Source: CAVXHQ01 sp963761735
GTDB taxonomy: Bacteria > Pseudomonadota > Alphaproteobacteria > Rhodobacterales > Rhodobacteraceae
Assembly (NCBI GenBank): GCA_963761735.1
Contig: CAVXHQ010000007.1
Span: forward strand, 62,001-126,000
Direction of reading: 5' to 3'
DNA length: 64,000 nucleotides
The position numbers and the translations under genes were made by a program. The notes beneath the pieces are model-generated. The model searched no databases. It was not told the origin of the DNA and saw only the letters and a list, made by a program, of their open reading frames with translations. Below, one piece after another: positions 53,956 to 64,000 of the stretch. Positions within the stretch are counted from its first letter, which is position 1, and each line of letters opens with the position of its first letter.

Positions 53956-55556
53956 CCGACGCCGTCGACGCCTACCTTGCGTATCGGTTCGACTGGCGCC
54001 CCGTCGACGCGACGTTCATGGGGGCCGAGGGCCACGACCACCGCCTGCCCCGCACCGGGCCGGACGCCGCAAAGGCCGAGCGGGCGGAACTGAGCGACCT
54101 GCTGGCGCTGGTGGAGACCGACGAAACAATCGACCCGATCGACCGCCACATGCTGCGGGCCGACATCGGTGTCGACATCGACGCGCTGTCGTTCCGTCCC
54201 CGGCACCGCAACCCCGCGTGGCACACCGGCGAGGCCGCGTTCGGCATCATCGGCCTGCTGCTGCCGCAGACCTCCCGCGAAAGACGCGGTGCGGTGGGCG
54301 ATCGTCTCGCCGCAATCCCCGGGTTTCTGCGCGACGGCCTTGCCGCCATCGGCACCGATGCCGTTCCCGCAGGCTGGATCGCCCGCGCCCGCGCCGAATG
54401 CGCCACCCTCACGCGGTTCTTGCGCCAGGAAATCCGGCTGCACGAGGATTGGCAGGACGACTGGGCGGCCCACGCCGATGCCGCCGCCGATGCCTTCGAC
54501 GGATACGCCACCGCCCTCGCCGGGGTTCCCGGCGATGCCGACCCGGCCTGTGGCACCGATCACCTGACACGCATCATGCGCGACGTTCACGGCCTGAATT
54601 TCGGACCGGACGAGGCCGTCGCCCGCGCCCGCGCCACCTTTGACAGCACGACCCGCGAGCTGGCCCTCATGGCCCGCGCCATCGACCCCGAAACGCCGTG
54701 GCAGGACCAGATCGCCGCCCTGTCGGCCATCGGTCCGCAGAGCGAGGCGGAGGTGCTCGCCGAGGTGAAGGCCCTCGATGCGCAGGCGGCCGAGGCCGCG
54801 GCACAGGCGGATCTGATGACGCCCGACCGGGACTACGGCCTCGATTACCGCTATTTCCCCGACTGGACCGCCGGTATCGCCAAAGACCTGTATTTCCTGT
54901 TCTATCGCTCGCCCCCGGCCCTCTCGCCGGGGACCGGCAGCGTCTATTGGGTGAACCGCGCGGGCGAGGACCTGCCCGCCTATCTTGCCGCCAATTCCAC
55001 CGCGATGCTGAAAACCGTGCATGCCGTTCACCACGGTCGCGTCGGCCACCACACGCAGAACGCGCACGCCCGCCGCGCGCCGGGCCGCATCGCGCGGATC
55101 GCGGGGACGGATTGCGCCATGGGCCTTGCCATGCCCGGCTCCGGCACCCTGATCGAAGGCTGGGCCTGCTATGTCGAGGATCTGCTGATCGAGACCGAGG
55201 GCTTCTATTCCGCCGCCGAATTGCTGTTGCTCAAGAGTTTCGAGCGGCGCAACGCGGCCAGCGTCCTCGTGGACGTGAACCTGAACACCGGCGCCTGGTC
55301 CGCGGACGAGGCCGCACGGTTCTATGCCGAAGAGGCCGGGTTCGCCCCGGCCCGCGTGCCGGGCGAGATCATCCGCAACTCGATGTTTCCCGGCTCGCGC
55401 CTGATGTACGGCCTCGGCGTTCAGGGCATCCGCGATCTGCGCGCCCGCTGGACCGGCGACACCCGCACCTTTCACGACACGCTCCTGAGCTATGGCCACG
55501 TCCCGCTGGCATCGGTCGCCGCCGCGATGGACGCGGACGGATTGCTGCGCCCGTGA
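53952..55556 (+). CDS. DUF885 family protein with altered zinc motif
   Basis: A 534-residue DUF885 protein of normal length. Where the family has HExxPGH it reads HHGRVGH (in VHAVHHGRVGHHTQNAHAR): the catalytic Glu is His and the Pro is Val. Other family parts are SPPALSPGTGSVYWVNRAGE, LIEGWACYVEDL and VPGEIIRNSMFPGS. Start overlaps the previous stop (ATGA). The changed motif suggests lost or altered activity. Confidence 0.8.
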   Translation: MTDAVDAYLAYRFDWRPVDATFMGAEGHDHRLPRTGPDAAKAERAELSDLLALVETDETIDPIDRHMLRADIGVDIDALSFRPRHRNPAWHTGEAAFGIIGLLLPQTSRERRGAVGDRLAAIPGFLRDGLAAIGTDAVPAGWIARARAECATLTRFLRQEIRLHEDWQDDWAAHADAAADAFDGYATALAGVPGDADPACGTDHLTRIMRDVHGLNFGPDEAVARARATFDSTTRELALMARAIDPETPWQDQIAALSAIGPQSEAEVLAEVKALDAQAAEAAAQADLMTPDRDYGLDYRYFPDWTAGIAKDLYFLFYRSPPALSPGTGSVYWVNRAGEDLPAYLAANSTAMLKTVHAVHHGRVGHHTQNAHARRAPGRIARIAGTDCAMGLAMPGSGTLIEGWACYVEDLLIETEGFYSAAELLLLKSFERRNAASVLVDVNLNTGAWSADEAARFYAEEAGFAPARVPGEIIRNSMFPGSRLMYGLGVQGIRDLRARWTGDTRTFHDTLLSYGHVPLASVAAAMDADGLLRP

Positions 55557-56559
55557 CCGGACCGCTGATGCAGATCACGGATCTCGTCACCGAGTTCTCG
55601 TCCGAGGACGGCACCGTGCAGGCCGTCAAGGGCGTCGATCTGACGATCCAGCCCGGCGAAACGGTGGCGCTGGTCGGCGAAAGCGGCTCTGGCAAATCCG
55701 TTACCTCGCTGTCGATCATGGGCCTTCTGCCGCGCGGCATGGGCCGTATCGCGCGGGGCGAAATCCTGTTCCGGCGCCGCGACGGCACCGTCCTGGACCT
55801 TGCACGGCAGTCCGAGGCGACGATGGCCGAGATCCGTGGTGCCGAAATCGCGATGGTATTTCAGGAGCCGATGACCAGCCTCAACCCCGCGCACCGGATC
55901 GGCGACCAGATCGCCGAGGCCGCCCGCCTGCACGAGGGGCTGGGCCGCCGGGCCGCCCGCGCCCGCGCCGTCGAGATGCTGGAACTGGTGGAAATTCCCG
56001 AACCGGCCAGGCGCGCGTCGGTCTATCCGCACCAGTTGTCGGGGGGGATGCGGCAGCGGGTGATGATCGCCATCGCCCTCGTCTGCAATCCGACGCTGCT
56101 GATCGCGGACGAGCCGACGACGGCGCTGGACAGCACGATCCAGTTGCAGATTCTCGTGCTGCTGCAACGCCTGCAATCCGACTTCGGCATGGGCATCCTG
56201 TTCATCACCCACAACCTCGGCGTCGTGGCCGAAATCGCCGACCGCGTGGCGGTGATGTACGGCGGCCGTATCGTCGAGGATGCAGCCATGGTGGCGATCC
56301 TCGACAGTCCCCGTCATCCCTATACCCGCGGCCTGATCGGCTCTGTTCCGCGCACCGACCATGTTGCCCGCGCGTCGGGACACCGCGAGCGGCTTGCCGC
56401 GATCCCGGGCAACATGGTCGATCCGCGCAATCCGCCTCGGGGGTGCGATTTCGGTCCCCGCTGCGCCCATGTCACGCCCGCCTGCCGCGCCGCCGTGCCG
56501 GATTTGCAGGACGCCGGTGCCGATCGTCGCGTCCGCTGCATCCGCTGGGAGGAAATCGC

Positions 56560-56563
<4 letters not shown>
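55553..56563 (+). CDS. Second peptide ABC system, DppD-type ATPase
   Basis: A 336-residue ATPase. Walker A VGESGSGKSVTSLS, Q-loop MVFQEPMTSLNPAH, signature LSGGMRQRVMIAIAL, Walker B LLIADEPTTALDS, and C-terminal GCDFGPRCAHVTPAC. The GTG at 55553 overlaps the DUF885 stop by 4 bp; an ATG at 55568 is an alternative start. It belongs to the transporter whose binding protein is at 58707. Confidence 0.92.
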
Positions 56564-57573
<1,010 letters not shown>

Positions 57574-57654
57574 GTTTCCCGCATGAGTTCACCGCATGGC
57601 ACGGCCCAGTATTTCGAGGATTGTTCCGATGACCCCGCCCAATAGCCTGACATC

Positions 57655-58581
57655 ATGACCCGTATCTACATCGCCTCCAAAGGGGATCGCTCCGGTCTTG
57701 CCGCCCTGTTCAGGGCCGAACTGCCGGAGGCCGAAATCCTCATCGATCCCGCCGATCTGGCGCAGGGACCGATCCCTTTCGCCGTCGTCGGGCGGCCCGA
57801 CCCGGGCACCATCGCGTCCGTTCCGGGCCTCGAGGTCGTTCTGAGCCTGAACGCGGGGGTCGAGCATCTGCTGGCCAGCGGCGAGGTGCCAAAGGGGATG
57901 CCGATCGTGCGCATGGTGGACGACGGCCTTGCCGACGGCATGACCGAATGGGTCGCCGCGCAGGTGCTGGCGTGGCACCGCAACCTGCGGGCGTACGACA
58001 GGCTTCAGTCCGATACCGACTGGGCGCCTTTCGCCGAGAAACTCGCCCGCGAGCGTACCGTCACCGTGCTGGGTGCCGGGGCGCTGGGGCGTCCTGCCGC
58101 CGAGTTGCTCGCGCGGATCGGGTTCAACGTGCGGGTCTGGAGCCGGACGGGCCGGGCCGTCGAGGGCACGCGTGCCTACGGCGCAGATGCCCTGACCGCG
58201 GCGGTCAGCGGCGCCGATGTACTGGTGAACCTGCTGCCGCTCACCGATGCGACGCGTGACATCGTCGATGCCGCCCTGCTGGGACACCTCGCCCCCGGCG
58301 CGGCGCTGGTCAACGGCGCGCGCGGCGCCCATATCGTCGACGCCGATCTGATTGCCGCACTCGATGCGGGCCAGCTGTCGCACGCCGCCCTCGATGTGTT
58401 TCGTACCGAGCCGCTGCCCGAGGGCGACCCGCTCTGGGCGCATCCGAAGATCTCGGTTTCCCCCCACGTCGCGGCACCTACCCATCCCGGACCCGCCGTG
58501 GCGGAAATGGCCGCCAATGTGCGGCGTTACCTGAACGGCGAGGCGATGCGCAATGTCGTCGACCGCAGCGCGGGCTATTGA
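57655..58581 (+). CDS. 2-hydroxyacid dehydrogenase, GhrA-like
   Basis: A 308-residue D-isomer-specific 2-hydroxyacid dehydrogenase resembling glyoxylate/hydroxypyruvate reductase A. NAD(P) motif TVLGAGALGRPAAELL (residues ~139-154), catalytic Arg in LVNGARGAHIVD, Glu in DVFRTEPLPEGDPLW and His in VSPHVAAPTHPG. It reduces small 2-keto acids. It lies between the ATPases and the binding protein of the second transporter. Confidence 0.9.
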   Translation: MTRIYIASKGDRSGLAALFRAELPEAEILIDPADLAQGPIPFAVVGRPDPGTIASVPGLEVVLSLNAGVEHLLASGEVPKGMPIVRMVDDGLADGMTEWVAAQVLAWHRNLRAYDRLQSDTDWAPFAEKLARERTVTVLGAGALGRPAAELLARIGFNVRVWSRTGRAVEGTRAYGADALTAAVSGADVLVNLLPLTDATRDIVDAALLGHLAPGAALVNGARGAHIVDADLIAALDAGQLSHAALDVFRTEPLPEGDPLWAHPKISVSPHVAAPTHPGPAVAEMAANVRRYLNGEAMRNVVDRSAGY

Positions 58582-58630
58582 AATTGCCCCCTGGACCAAT
58601 TCTCCCGGCTAAATGCGATCAGCTCAATCT

Positions 58631-58686
58631 CCGCAGCCCTATCCCCGCAGCCTTATCCCCACAGCCCAATTCCCACAGCCCTATCC
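58631..58686. repeat. 14-bp tandem repeat, four units, upstream of the binding-protein gene
   Basis: CCGCAGCCCTATCC, CCGCAGCCTTATCC, CCACAGCCCAATTC and CCACAGCCCTATCC follow each other exactly (58631-58686). They end 20 bp before the start codon at 58707, just ahead of its ribosome site, so they lie in the leader. Confidence 0.85.
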
Positions 58687-58706
58687 CCTCAGTAAGGAGT
58701 GACCAA

Positions 58707-60317
58707 ATGACCCAACTGACCAGACGCACCCTCATGCAGGCCGCAGGCGCCAGCCTCGCCACCGTGGCCGCGACGCGCGCCAACTGGGCCTTCGCCCAGA
58801 GCGTCGGTGGCACCCTCACCGTCGGGCTGTCATATGAAATCGACACGATGAACACCTATTCGACCGGCTATCTGGCCGATGCGCAGCATACCATCATCGA
58901 AGGTCTGCTGGCGCCCGATACCAACGCACAATACGTGCCGGTCCTCGCCACAGAAGTGCCGAGCATCGACAACGGCGGTATCGTTCTCAACGAGGACGAG
59001 ACGAAAATGACCATTACCTACAAGTTGCGCGAAGGCGTGCTGTGGCACGATGGCGCGCCGTTCACCAGCGCCGACGTCAAATTCACCTGGGAGGCGGTCA
59101 AGGACCCCGCCTTCATCGCCGAATCCAAGGCCGGCACCGAAGACATCGACAGCATCGACACGCCCGACGACCTGACGGTGATCTGCCACTACAACACGGT
59201 GGCGCCGGATTTCGCCTCGACGCTGTTCACCTTCGGCATCCTGCCCAAACACATCCTCGAAGGCGCGGACCTCAACAACCACCCGTACAACGAGCTGCCC
59301 ACCGGCACCGGCCCGTTCATGGCGACCGAATACGCGCGCGGCCAATACGTCGTCCTCGACCGCAATCCGAACTACTGGCGCACGGCGGACGACGGCACGC
59401 AGCTGCCCTACCTCGAGCGGCTCATCTTCAAGATGCTGCCCGACACGAACACCACGATGACGCAGCTGCGCACCGGCGAACTCGATATGATCGTCCGCGC
59501 GCCGTACAATCAGGCCGACCAGATCGCCGCGATCGACGGGATGCGTGTCCTGACCGGGCCGCTGCTGTCCTGGCAGCACCTCGATTTCAACATGCGCAAC
59601 CCGCTGCTGAGCGATATCGCCGTGCGTCAGGCCTTTGCCCACGGCATCGACCGCAGCGTCATCATCCGCGCGCAGGGCGGCTTTCCCGAGGCGATCAAAT
59701 CCATCGTCGTGCCGGTGTTCGATCTGTATGATGACAATACGCCGGAATTCGAATTCGACGCCGGGATGGCGAACCGCATCCTCGAGGATGCGGGCTATGT
59801 CATGGGCGACGACGGCGTGCGGGCCAAGGACGGTGAGCGACTGTCTTTCGACTTTGTCACCAGCGCGGGCCGGTCCGATGACGAGAACGTCCAGCAGATC
59901 ATCATGGCCCAGATGAAGGACGTCGGCGTCGAGCTGATCCCCGACAATCAGGCCGGCGTCGCCTACCGCGAGGCGCGCTATAACGGCAACTACGACCTGA
60001 TCTACGGACGCTGGATCACCTCGGCCGACCCGGTCTATTCCGGCTTTTACGGCACCGAGGGGCCGAACAACGGTCAGGGCTATTCCAACCCCGAACTGGA
60101 TGCAGTCTTTGCCACGCTGGAAAATTCGCTCGATCCGGCCGTCCGGCAGGAGGCCGCATCGCAGATGCAGCGTATCATTGCCGAAGACTTGCCGACGATT
60201 CCGCTGACGACAAACGTCGCCCTGATCGCGGTGGTGGAAAAGCTCAAGAACTTCGTGCCGAACCCCACCAACATGACCAACTTCGTCGATACCTCCGCAT
60301 GGTATTTCGAGGAGTGA
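58707..60317 (+). CDS. Second peptide ABC substrate-binding protein
   Basis: A 536-residue family 5 solute-binding protein. The N-terminus MTQLTRRTLMQAAGASLATV has a twin-arginine (TRRTLM) export signal that is cut after WAFAQ. Family features: IIEGLLAPDT, YKLREGVLWHDGAPFTSADV, GTGPFMATEY. TAAGGAG precedes the ATG. It probably delivers peptides to the permeases at 60448 and 61436. Confidence 0.93.
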   Translation: MTQLTRRTLMQAAGASLATVAATRANWAFAQSVGGTLTVGLSYEIDTMNTYSTGYLADAQHTIIEGLLAPDTNAQYVPVLATEVPSIDNGGIVLNEDETKMTITYKLREGVLWHDGAPFTSADVKFTWEAVKDPAFIAESKAGTEDIDSIDTPDDLTVICHYNTVAPDFASTLFTFGILPKHILEGADLNNHPYNELPTGTGPFMATEYARGQYVVLDRNPNYWRTADDGTQLPYLERLIFKMLPDTNTTMTQLRTGELDMIVRAPYNQADQIAAIDGMRVLTGPLLSWQHLDFNMRNPLLSDIAVRQAFAHGIDRSVIIRAQGGFPEAIKSIVVPVFDLYDDNTPEFEFDAGMANRILEDAGYVMGDDGVRAKDGERLSFDFVTSAGRSDDENVQQIIMAQMKDVGVELIPDNQAGVAYREARYNGNYDLIYGRWITSADPVYSGFYGTEGPNNGQGYSNPELDAVFATLENSLDPAVRQEAASQMQRIIAEDLPTIPLTTNVALIAVVEKLKNFVPNPTNMTNFVDTSAWYFEE

Positions 60318-60325
60318 GACAGACC

Positions 60326-60404
60326 GGGCCGATCCTCCTCCCAAGGTCGGCCCGCCCTCACTGCCAGACCGGTCCGCTTTCCTCCGGGCGGGCCGGTCCT
60401 TCTT
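60326..60404 (+). terminator. Two hairpins between binding protein and permease
   Basis: GGGCCGA / TCGGCCC (60326-60332, 60347-60353) is followed by GACCGGTCCGC / GCGGGCCGGTC (60367-60377, 60388-60398, one mismatch) and CTTCTT. The second is terminator-like and probably gives partial termination, keeping the binding protein in excess. Confidence 0.6.
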
Positions 60405-60447
60405 GTCTCTGCCGTCCGGGCCCGCCGTCGTTTCGGTGGATCCGGAT

Positions 60448-61443
60448 ATGTCGACACCCGATCCGCCACAGACCCCACGGGATGCCCGCGTGACCCTGAC
60501 ATTCCTCATCCGGCGGCTGCTCGGCGCGATCCCGCTCCTGTTCGGGATCTCGCTGATCCTGTTCGCCATCATCCATCTCGCCCCCGGCGGCCCGCTCGAC
60601 GTCTATGCCGACAACCCGTCGGTAAGTGCCGAGGCGCTGGAACAGATCGCCGACCGGTTCGGCCTGAACGAACCGGTGCCGGTGCAATACGTTTTGTGGC
60701 TCAAAGCGATGCTGACCGGCGACTGGGGCCTGTCGATCCGCACCGGGCGCCCGGTCCTCGACGAGATCGTCACCCGGCTCGGTCCCACCCTGCAACTCGG
60801 CGGGCTGGCGATGCTGATCTCGTTCTGCATCGCGCTGCCGCTGGGCACCATATCCGCCGCGCGTCGCGGCAGCCGCACCGACCGCACGCTGACGCTGGCG
60901 TCGTTCGCGGGCATATCGTTGCCCGTGTTCTGGTCGGCGCTGCTGCTGCAACTCGTGTTTTCGGTCTGGCTCGGCTGGCTGCCCTCGGCGGGGATGAAAA
61001 CCATCGGCGGCGGCGATTTCGTCGACCGCCTGCGCCACATCATCCTGCCCGTCACCGTCCTGTCGCTGGCCACCATCGCCTCGTGGAGCCGGTACATCCG
61101 GTCGGGCATGGTCGATGTCCTCAATCAGGACTACATCCGCACCGCCTATGCCAAGGGCCGTCGCGAAAAAGGCGTCATCGTCCTGCACGCGCTGCGCAAC
61201 GCGATGATCCCCGCCGTCACCGTCATCGCCATCGATTTCGTCACCATCATTTCGGGCGCCGTCATCACCGAGACGGTGTTCGCCTGGCCGGGCATCGGCC
61301 GTCTGTTCATCGAGAGCATGAACGGCCGCGATTACCCGATGCTGATGGGCCTGATGATGATGGGCTCGGCGGGCGTAGTGGTGGCCAACATCGTGGCCGA
61401 TATCGTCTATGCCATGCTCGACCCGAGGATCCGCCATGGTTGA
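60448..61443 (+). CDS. Second peptide ABC permease, DppB type
   Basis: A 331-residue permease with helix 1 in TLTFLIRRLLGAIPLLFGIS and the EAA loop TAYAKGRREKGVIVLHALRNA. The ATG at 60448 (GGTGGA upstream) is chosen; a GTG at 60490 would give the usual short N-terminus and is a real alternative. It overlaps the next gene by 8 bp. Confidence 0.92.
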   Translation: MSTPDPPQTPRDARVTLTFLIRRLLGAIPLLFGISLILFAIIHLAPGGPLDVYADNPSVSAEALEQIADRFGLNEPVPVQYVLWLKAMLTGDWGLSIRTGRPVLDEIVTRLGPTLQLGGLAMLISFCIALPLGTISAARRGSRTDRTLTLASFAGISLPVFWSALLLQLVFSVWLGWLPSAGMKTIGGGDFVDRLRHIILPVTVLSLATIASWSRYIRSGMVDVLNQDYIRTAYAKGRREKGVIVLHALRNAMIPAVTVIAIDFVTIISGAVITETVFAWPGIGRLFIESMNGRDYPMLMGLMMMGSAGVVVANIVADIVYAMLDPRIRHG

Positions 61444-62323
61444 CCTTTCGACCGAAACGCAGAGCCTGTCGCGGCAGCCCTCGCGCAAACCCTGGCGCCA
61501 GATCGTGCGCCGGTTCTCGCGGCACCGCCTTGCGATGACGGGTCTGGTGTTTCTCGTGGTTCTCGGCCTCGTGGTGATCGTGGCACCGTGGTTCCTGCCT
61601 TATACCTACGACGCGCAGGATTTCACCTTCATCGGCTCGCCTTCGCCGATGAGTGCGGACCACTGGCTCGGTACCGACGAGCTGGGCCGCGACGCCCTGA
61701 CCCGCCTCGTCTACGGCGGGCGCGTGTCGCTGGGCGTGGGCCTGCTGGGGGCGATCATCTCGACGTTCGTCGGCTCCGCCATCGGTGCCGTTTCGGGGTT
61801 CTACCGTGGCTGGGCCGACATCGTGCTGATGCGCCTGACCGATGTGATGCTGTCGATCCCGACGCTGCCGCTGGTCCTTTTGCTGTCCACCATGTTTCGC
61901 CCCAGCCCCGGCCTGCTGGTCGTGATCGTCGGCGGTCTGATCTGGATGGGCACCGCGCGCCTCGTCCGCTCGCAGTTCCTGGCCCTGCGGGAGCGCGAAT
62001 ACGTCGAGGCGGCCCGGGCATTGGGTGCGGGCGGTGCGCGCCTGATGTTCCGCCACATCCTGCCCAACGCGCTGGGGCCGATCACCGTCGCCGCGACACT
62101 GGCGGTGGGCACCTCGATCATGCTGGAATCCGGTCTGTCGTTCCTCGGCTTTGGCATCCTGCCGCCGGTGCCGACATGGGGCAATATCCTCAACAACGCC
62201 AGTTCCTGGCTGTCCATCGCGCCATGGCTGGCAATCCCGCCGGGTCTGTGCATCTTTTTCACCGTGCTTGCCGTCAACTTCGTCGGCGAGGGCCTGCGCG
62301 ACGCCATCGAACCGCGTCAGTAG
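61436..62323 (+). CDS. Second peptide ABC permease, DppC type
   Basis: A 295-residue permease: helix 1 around LAMTGLVFLVVLGLVVIVAP, then GTDELGRDALTRLVYGGRVS and EAA loop ARALGAGGARLMFRHILPNA. The start lies inside the 3' end of the DppB-type gene. Its partner ATPases are encoded upstream (55553-57573), so this operon has the order DF-ghrA-A-BC. Confidence 0.93.
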   Translation: MVDLSTETQSLSRQPSRKPWRQIVRRFSRHRLAMTGLVFLVVLGLVVIVAPWFLPYTYDAQDFTFIGSPSPMSADHWLGTDELGRDALTRLVYGGRVSLGVGLLGAIISTFVGSAIGAVSGFYRGWADIVLMRLTDVMLSIPTLPLVLLLSTMFRPSPGLLVVIVGGLIWMGTARLVRSQFLALREREYVEAARALGAGGARLMFRHILPNALGPITVAATLAVGTSIMLESGLSFLGFGILPPVPTWGNILNNASSWLSIAPWLAIPPGLCIFFTVLAVNFVGEGLRDAIEPRQ

Positions 62324-62342
62324 TATCCGAAAGGTCGACGTC

Positions 62343-63569
62343 ATGAACGATTCCCCGTCCCGCGACGACATGCCCGCCCGCATCGCGCGCCTGAAACTGC
62401 CCGGTCGGGCGGCAGGTGCCGCCAGCGTCCGCGATGCGGACCTCGCACTGATCGCGCAGGCGCCCGACGGGTTCCTCGACACCACTCATTTCGACACCGT
62501 CCGCTTTGCGCCGCCGCCCTGGGCGCAGGAGGTTTTCGTCGCGGCCCTGCGCGACGGGGAACGCGCCTACAGTCCTTATCGCGGCCACGCCGACGTGCGT
62601 GACGCTGTCGCCGCCAATGTTTCGGCCCTGCTGGGCATGGAGGTGGACGGGGCGCGCCACGTCATCCTCACCCCCGGCACGCAGGCGGGCCTGCTGGCCG
62701 CGATCTCGTCTCTGGCCGACAGCGGCGGCACCGTCGCCCTCGCTTCGCCCGAATACCTGTTCGACGAGCGGATGTTGCGGTTCCTCGATATAGAGATCGC
62801 ACGCGTGCCGATCCTCATCGACGCGGGCACTCCCGATCTCGAGGCCCTCGAGGCGGCGTTCCGGAACGGTGCGCGGGTGTTCGTCTTTTCGCACCCCTCC
62901 AACCCGACGGGTCTCGTCTATTCCGCCGACACGATCGGGGCGATCGCCGATCTCGCGCGGAAATACGACGCCTGTGTAATCGCCGACGAGCTGTACTGCC
63001 GCCTTGTGCACGGCGATACGCCCTTTCCCCACATCGCCGCCCTGCCCGGCATGGCCGAACGGGTCGTGACCCTGCTGGGGCCGAGCAAGACCGAGTCCCT
63101 GTCCGGCTTTCGCCTCGGCGTTGCCGTGGCAGCCCCGGACCTGATCGACCGGATGGAGAATGTCCTGTCGATCACCGCCTTGCGGGCACCGGCCTATGCG
63201 CAATCCTTGCTGAAACACTGGCTGGCCGACGATGCCGGTTGGCTGGCCGCGCGGATGGTGGATTTCGCCGCGCTGGGAAAGATGACAGAGGCGAAGCTGG
63301 GTCGGTTGCCGTGGCTCAGGATGAAACTGGGTGCCGGGACGGCCTATGCCTGGCCGGACGTCTCAGACCTCGGCCGCAGCAGCCATGACGTCGCGACGCG
63401 GCTGCTGACGCAGGCCGGCGTGCTGGTCAGCCCGGGGTATCAGTTCGGCCCGGAACACGAAGGACGGTTCCGCGTGTGTTATGCCCGCAACGAAGCGGAA
63501 TGGTCGGATGCGCTGGACCGTATGGTCGACGTGCTGGCATCCATGATGGCGCAGAGAGGCGGTGCCTGA
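62343..63569 (+). CDS. PLP-dependent aminotransferase, class I/II
   Basis: A 408-residue fold-type I aminotransferase. The PLP Lys is in LLGPSKTESLSGFRLGV; SHPSNPTG and YDACVIADELYCRLV are the cofactor-ring motifs and RVCYARN holds the carboxylate Arg. Start 62343 has GAAAGGTC upstream, 19 bp after the permease stop. It probably transaminates an amino acid released from the imported compound. Confidence 0.92.
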   Translation: MNDSPSRDDMPARIARLKLPGRAAGAASVRDADLALIAQAPDGFLDTTHFDTVRFAPPPWAQEVFVAALRDGERAYSPYRGHADVRDAVAANVSALLGMEVDGARHVILTPGTQAGLLAAISSLADSGGTVALASPEYLFDERMLRFLDIEIARVPILIDAGTPDLEALEAAFRNGARVFVFSHPSNPTGLVYSADTIGAIADLARKYDACVIADELYCRLVHGDTPFPHIAALPGMAERVVTLLGPSKTESLSGFRLGVAVAAPDLIDRMENVLSITALRAPAYAQSLLKHWLADDAGWLAARMVDFAALGKMTEAKLGRLPWLRMKLGAGTAYAWPDVSDLGRSSHDVATRLLTQAGVLVSPGYQFGPEHEGRFRVCYARNEAEWSDALDRMVDVLASMMAQRGGA

Positions 63570-64000
63570 GAAAACGCGAACTGGACGTCGGCTCTGATCC
63601 GGCGTCTGCCAGTCTTCGGTTTCGACGCGTCCGACGAGGTCGGAACGGCGACAGCATGGCGCAGCGTTCCGGACCAGGATGGCACCGGGAACATGCAAAG
63701 GCGGCGCGGCCTAACCGGCGACCCCGAGCGCGCGGTTGCGCTGTCGCCCGGTTGTCAAAGGTTGCTGAATGAAACTGACCGGGGCCGCGCGTTGTCATGG
63801 GTTTGAGCCCGCGGCGGCCGCGCGGCCCGATCAGCAGGGAACACCGTGGTCTGAGAGACGCCGGACCCCGGACAAGGCATGTGATCGACCCAAGGCCGGA
63901 ATTGGAAACCGGTCTCGCGGCAGATACGCCGAAACCATTTCAATGCATGTCTTTCCACATCCGGCAGCGGTTCGGCGAGCCCGCTTGCGCAGCAGGGACC
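63570..64000. other. Right window edge, no supported gene
   Basis: About 430 bp. A minus-strand frame is open from the window end to 63755 (LKWFRRICRETGFQF-containing) but shows no recognisable domain; it could be the 3' end of a gene beginning outside. Nothing else is seen. Confidence 0.4.

Noticed and set aside
58830..60572. A 580-codon minus-strand frame opposite the second binding protein
   Set aside because: It mirrors a solute-binding protein with an export signal on the other strand and has no motifs of its own.

Overview
The window is GC-rich bacterial chromosome of a Rhodobacterales (Rhodobacteraceae, roseobacter-type) alphaproteobacterium. The evidence is the run hom / glpX-type phosphatase / recJ, the soxBDAG sarcosine oxidase operon, gatCA, a Glu/Leu/Phe/Val dehydrogenase, TadE/TadG-like pilus proteins, and two Dpp/Opp-type ABC importers surrounded by small catabolic enzymes. 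The genus cannot be fixed from the sequence alone.

Layout. 1-1.2 kb: remnants of an IS110 and an IS3 transposase. 1.2-22.99 kb: core chromosome (MAPEG protein, rpmG, RNase P RNA, ampD-like amidase, excalibur lipoprotein, gatA/gatC, soxG-A-D-lipoprotein-soxB, a frameshifted SH3-type protein, gdhA, three TadE/G-like proteins, a membrane protein, a lipoprotein, hom, a VOC protein, glpX, recJ). 23.1 kb: tRNA-Glu. 23.2-39.9 kb: a lower-GC mobile island downstream of that tRNA. 39.9-41.6 kb: hemerythrin-like protein and glutathionyl-hydroquinone reductase. 42.1-63.6 kb: two oligopeptide ABC systems with their regulators (GntR, LysR), two DUF885 peptidase-like proteins, a PanE-like reductase, a Gfo/Idh/MocA oxidoreductase, an SDR (frameshifted), a 2-hydroxyacid dehydrogenase and a PLP aminotransferase. 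This block probably imports and degrades short peptides or peptide-like nutrients.

The island is the most interesting part. It carries a primase-polymerase/SF3-helicase protein typical of phage satellites and integrative replicons. On the 3' side of that gene lie twelve 7-bp iterons arranged almost perfectly mirror-symmetrically over 257 bp, a strong candidate replication origin. Upstream of the helicase start is a promoter-operator-terminator unit on the opposite strand that looks like a small counter-transcript RNA. The island also has a small serine recombinase, an AbiJ/Abi_C-like abortive infection gene split by an IS21 element with an intact 6-bp target duplication, a TIR-domain gene with two offsetting frameshifts, and an array of five tiny proline-rich proteins that share a C-terminal PPPPK(PK)R tail whose last codons form the ribosome binding site of the next gene. 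The right side is eroded by an IS66 element without a target duplication, which abuts fragments of an MmeI-like methyltransferase locus and a scrambled IS3 element. No capsid, portal, terminase or tyrosine integrase gene is visible.

Several single-base frameshifts occur in both core and island genes. Some may be decay, but draft-assembly indels cannot be excluded. Stop codons are included in CDS coordinates.
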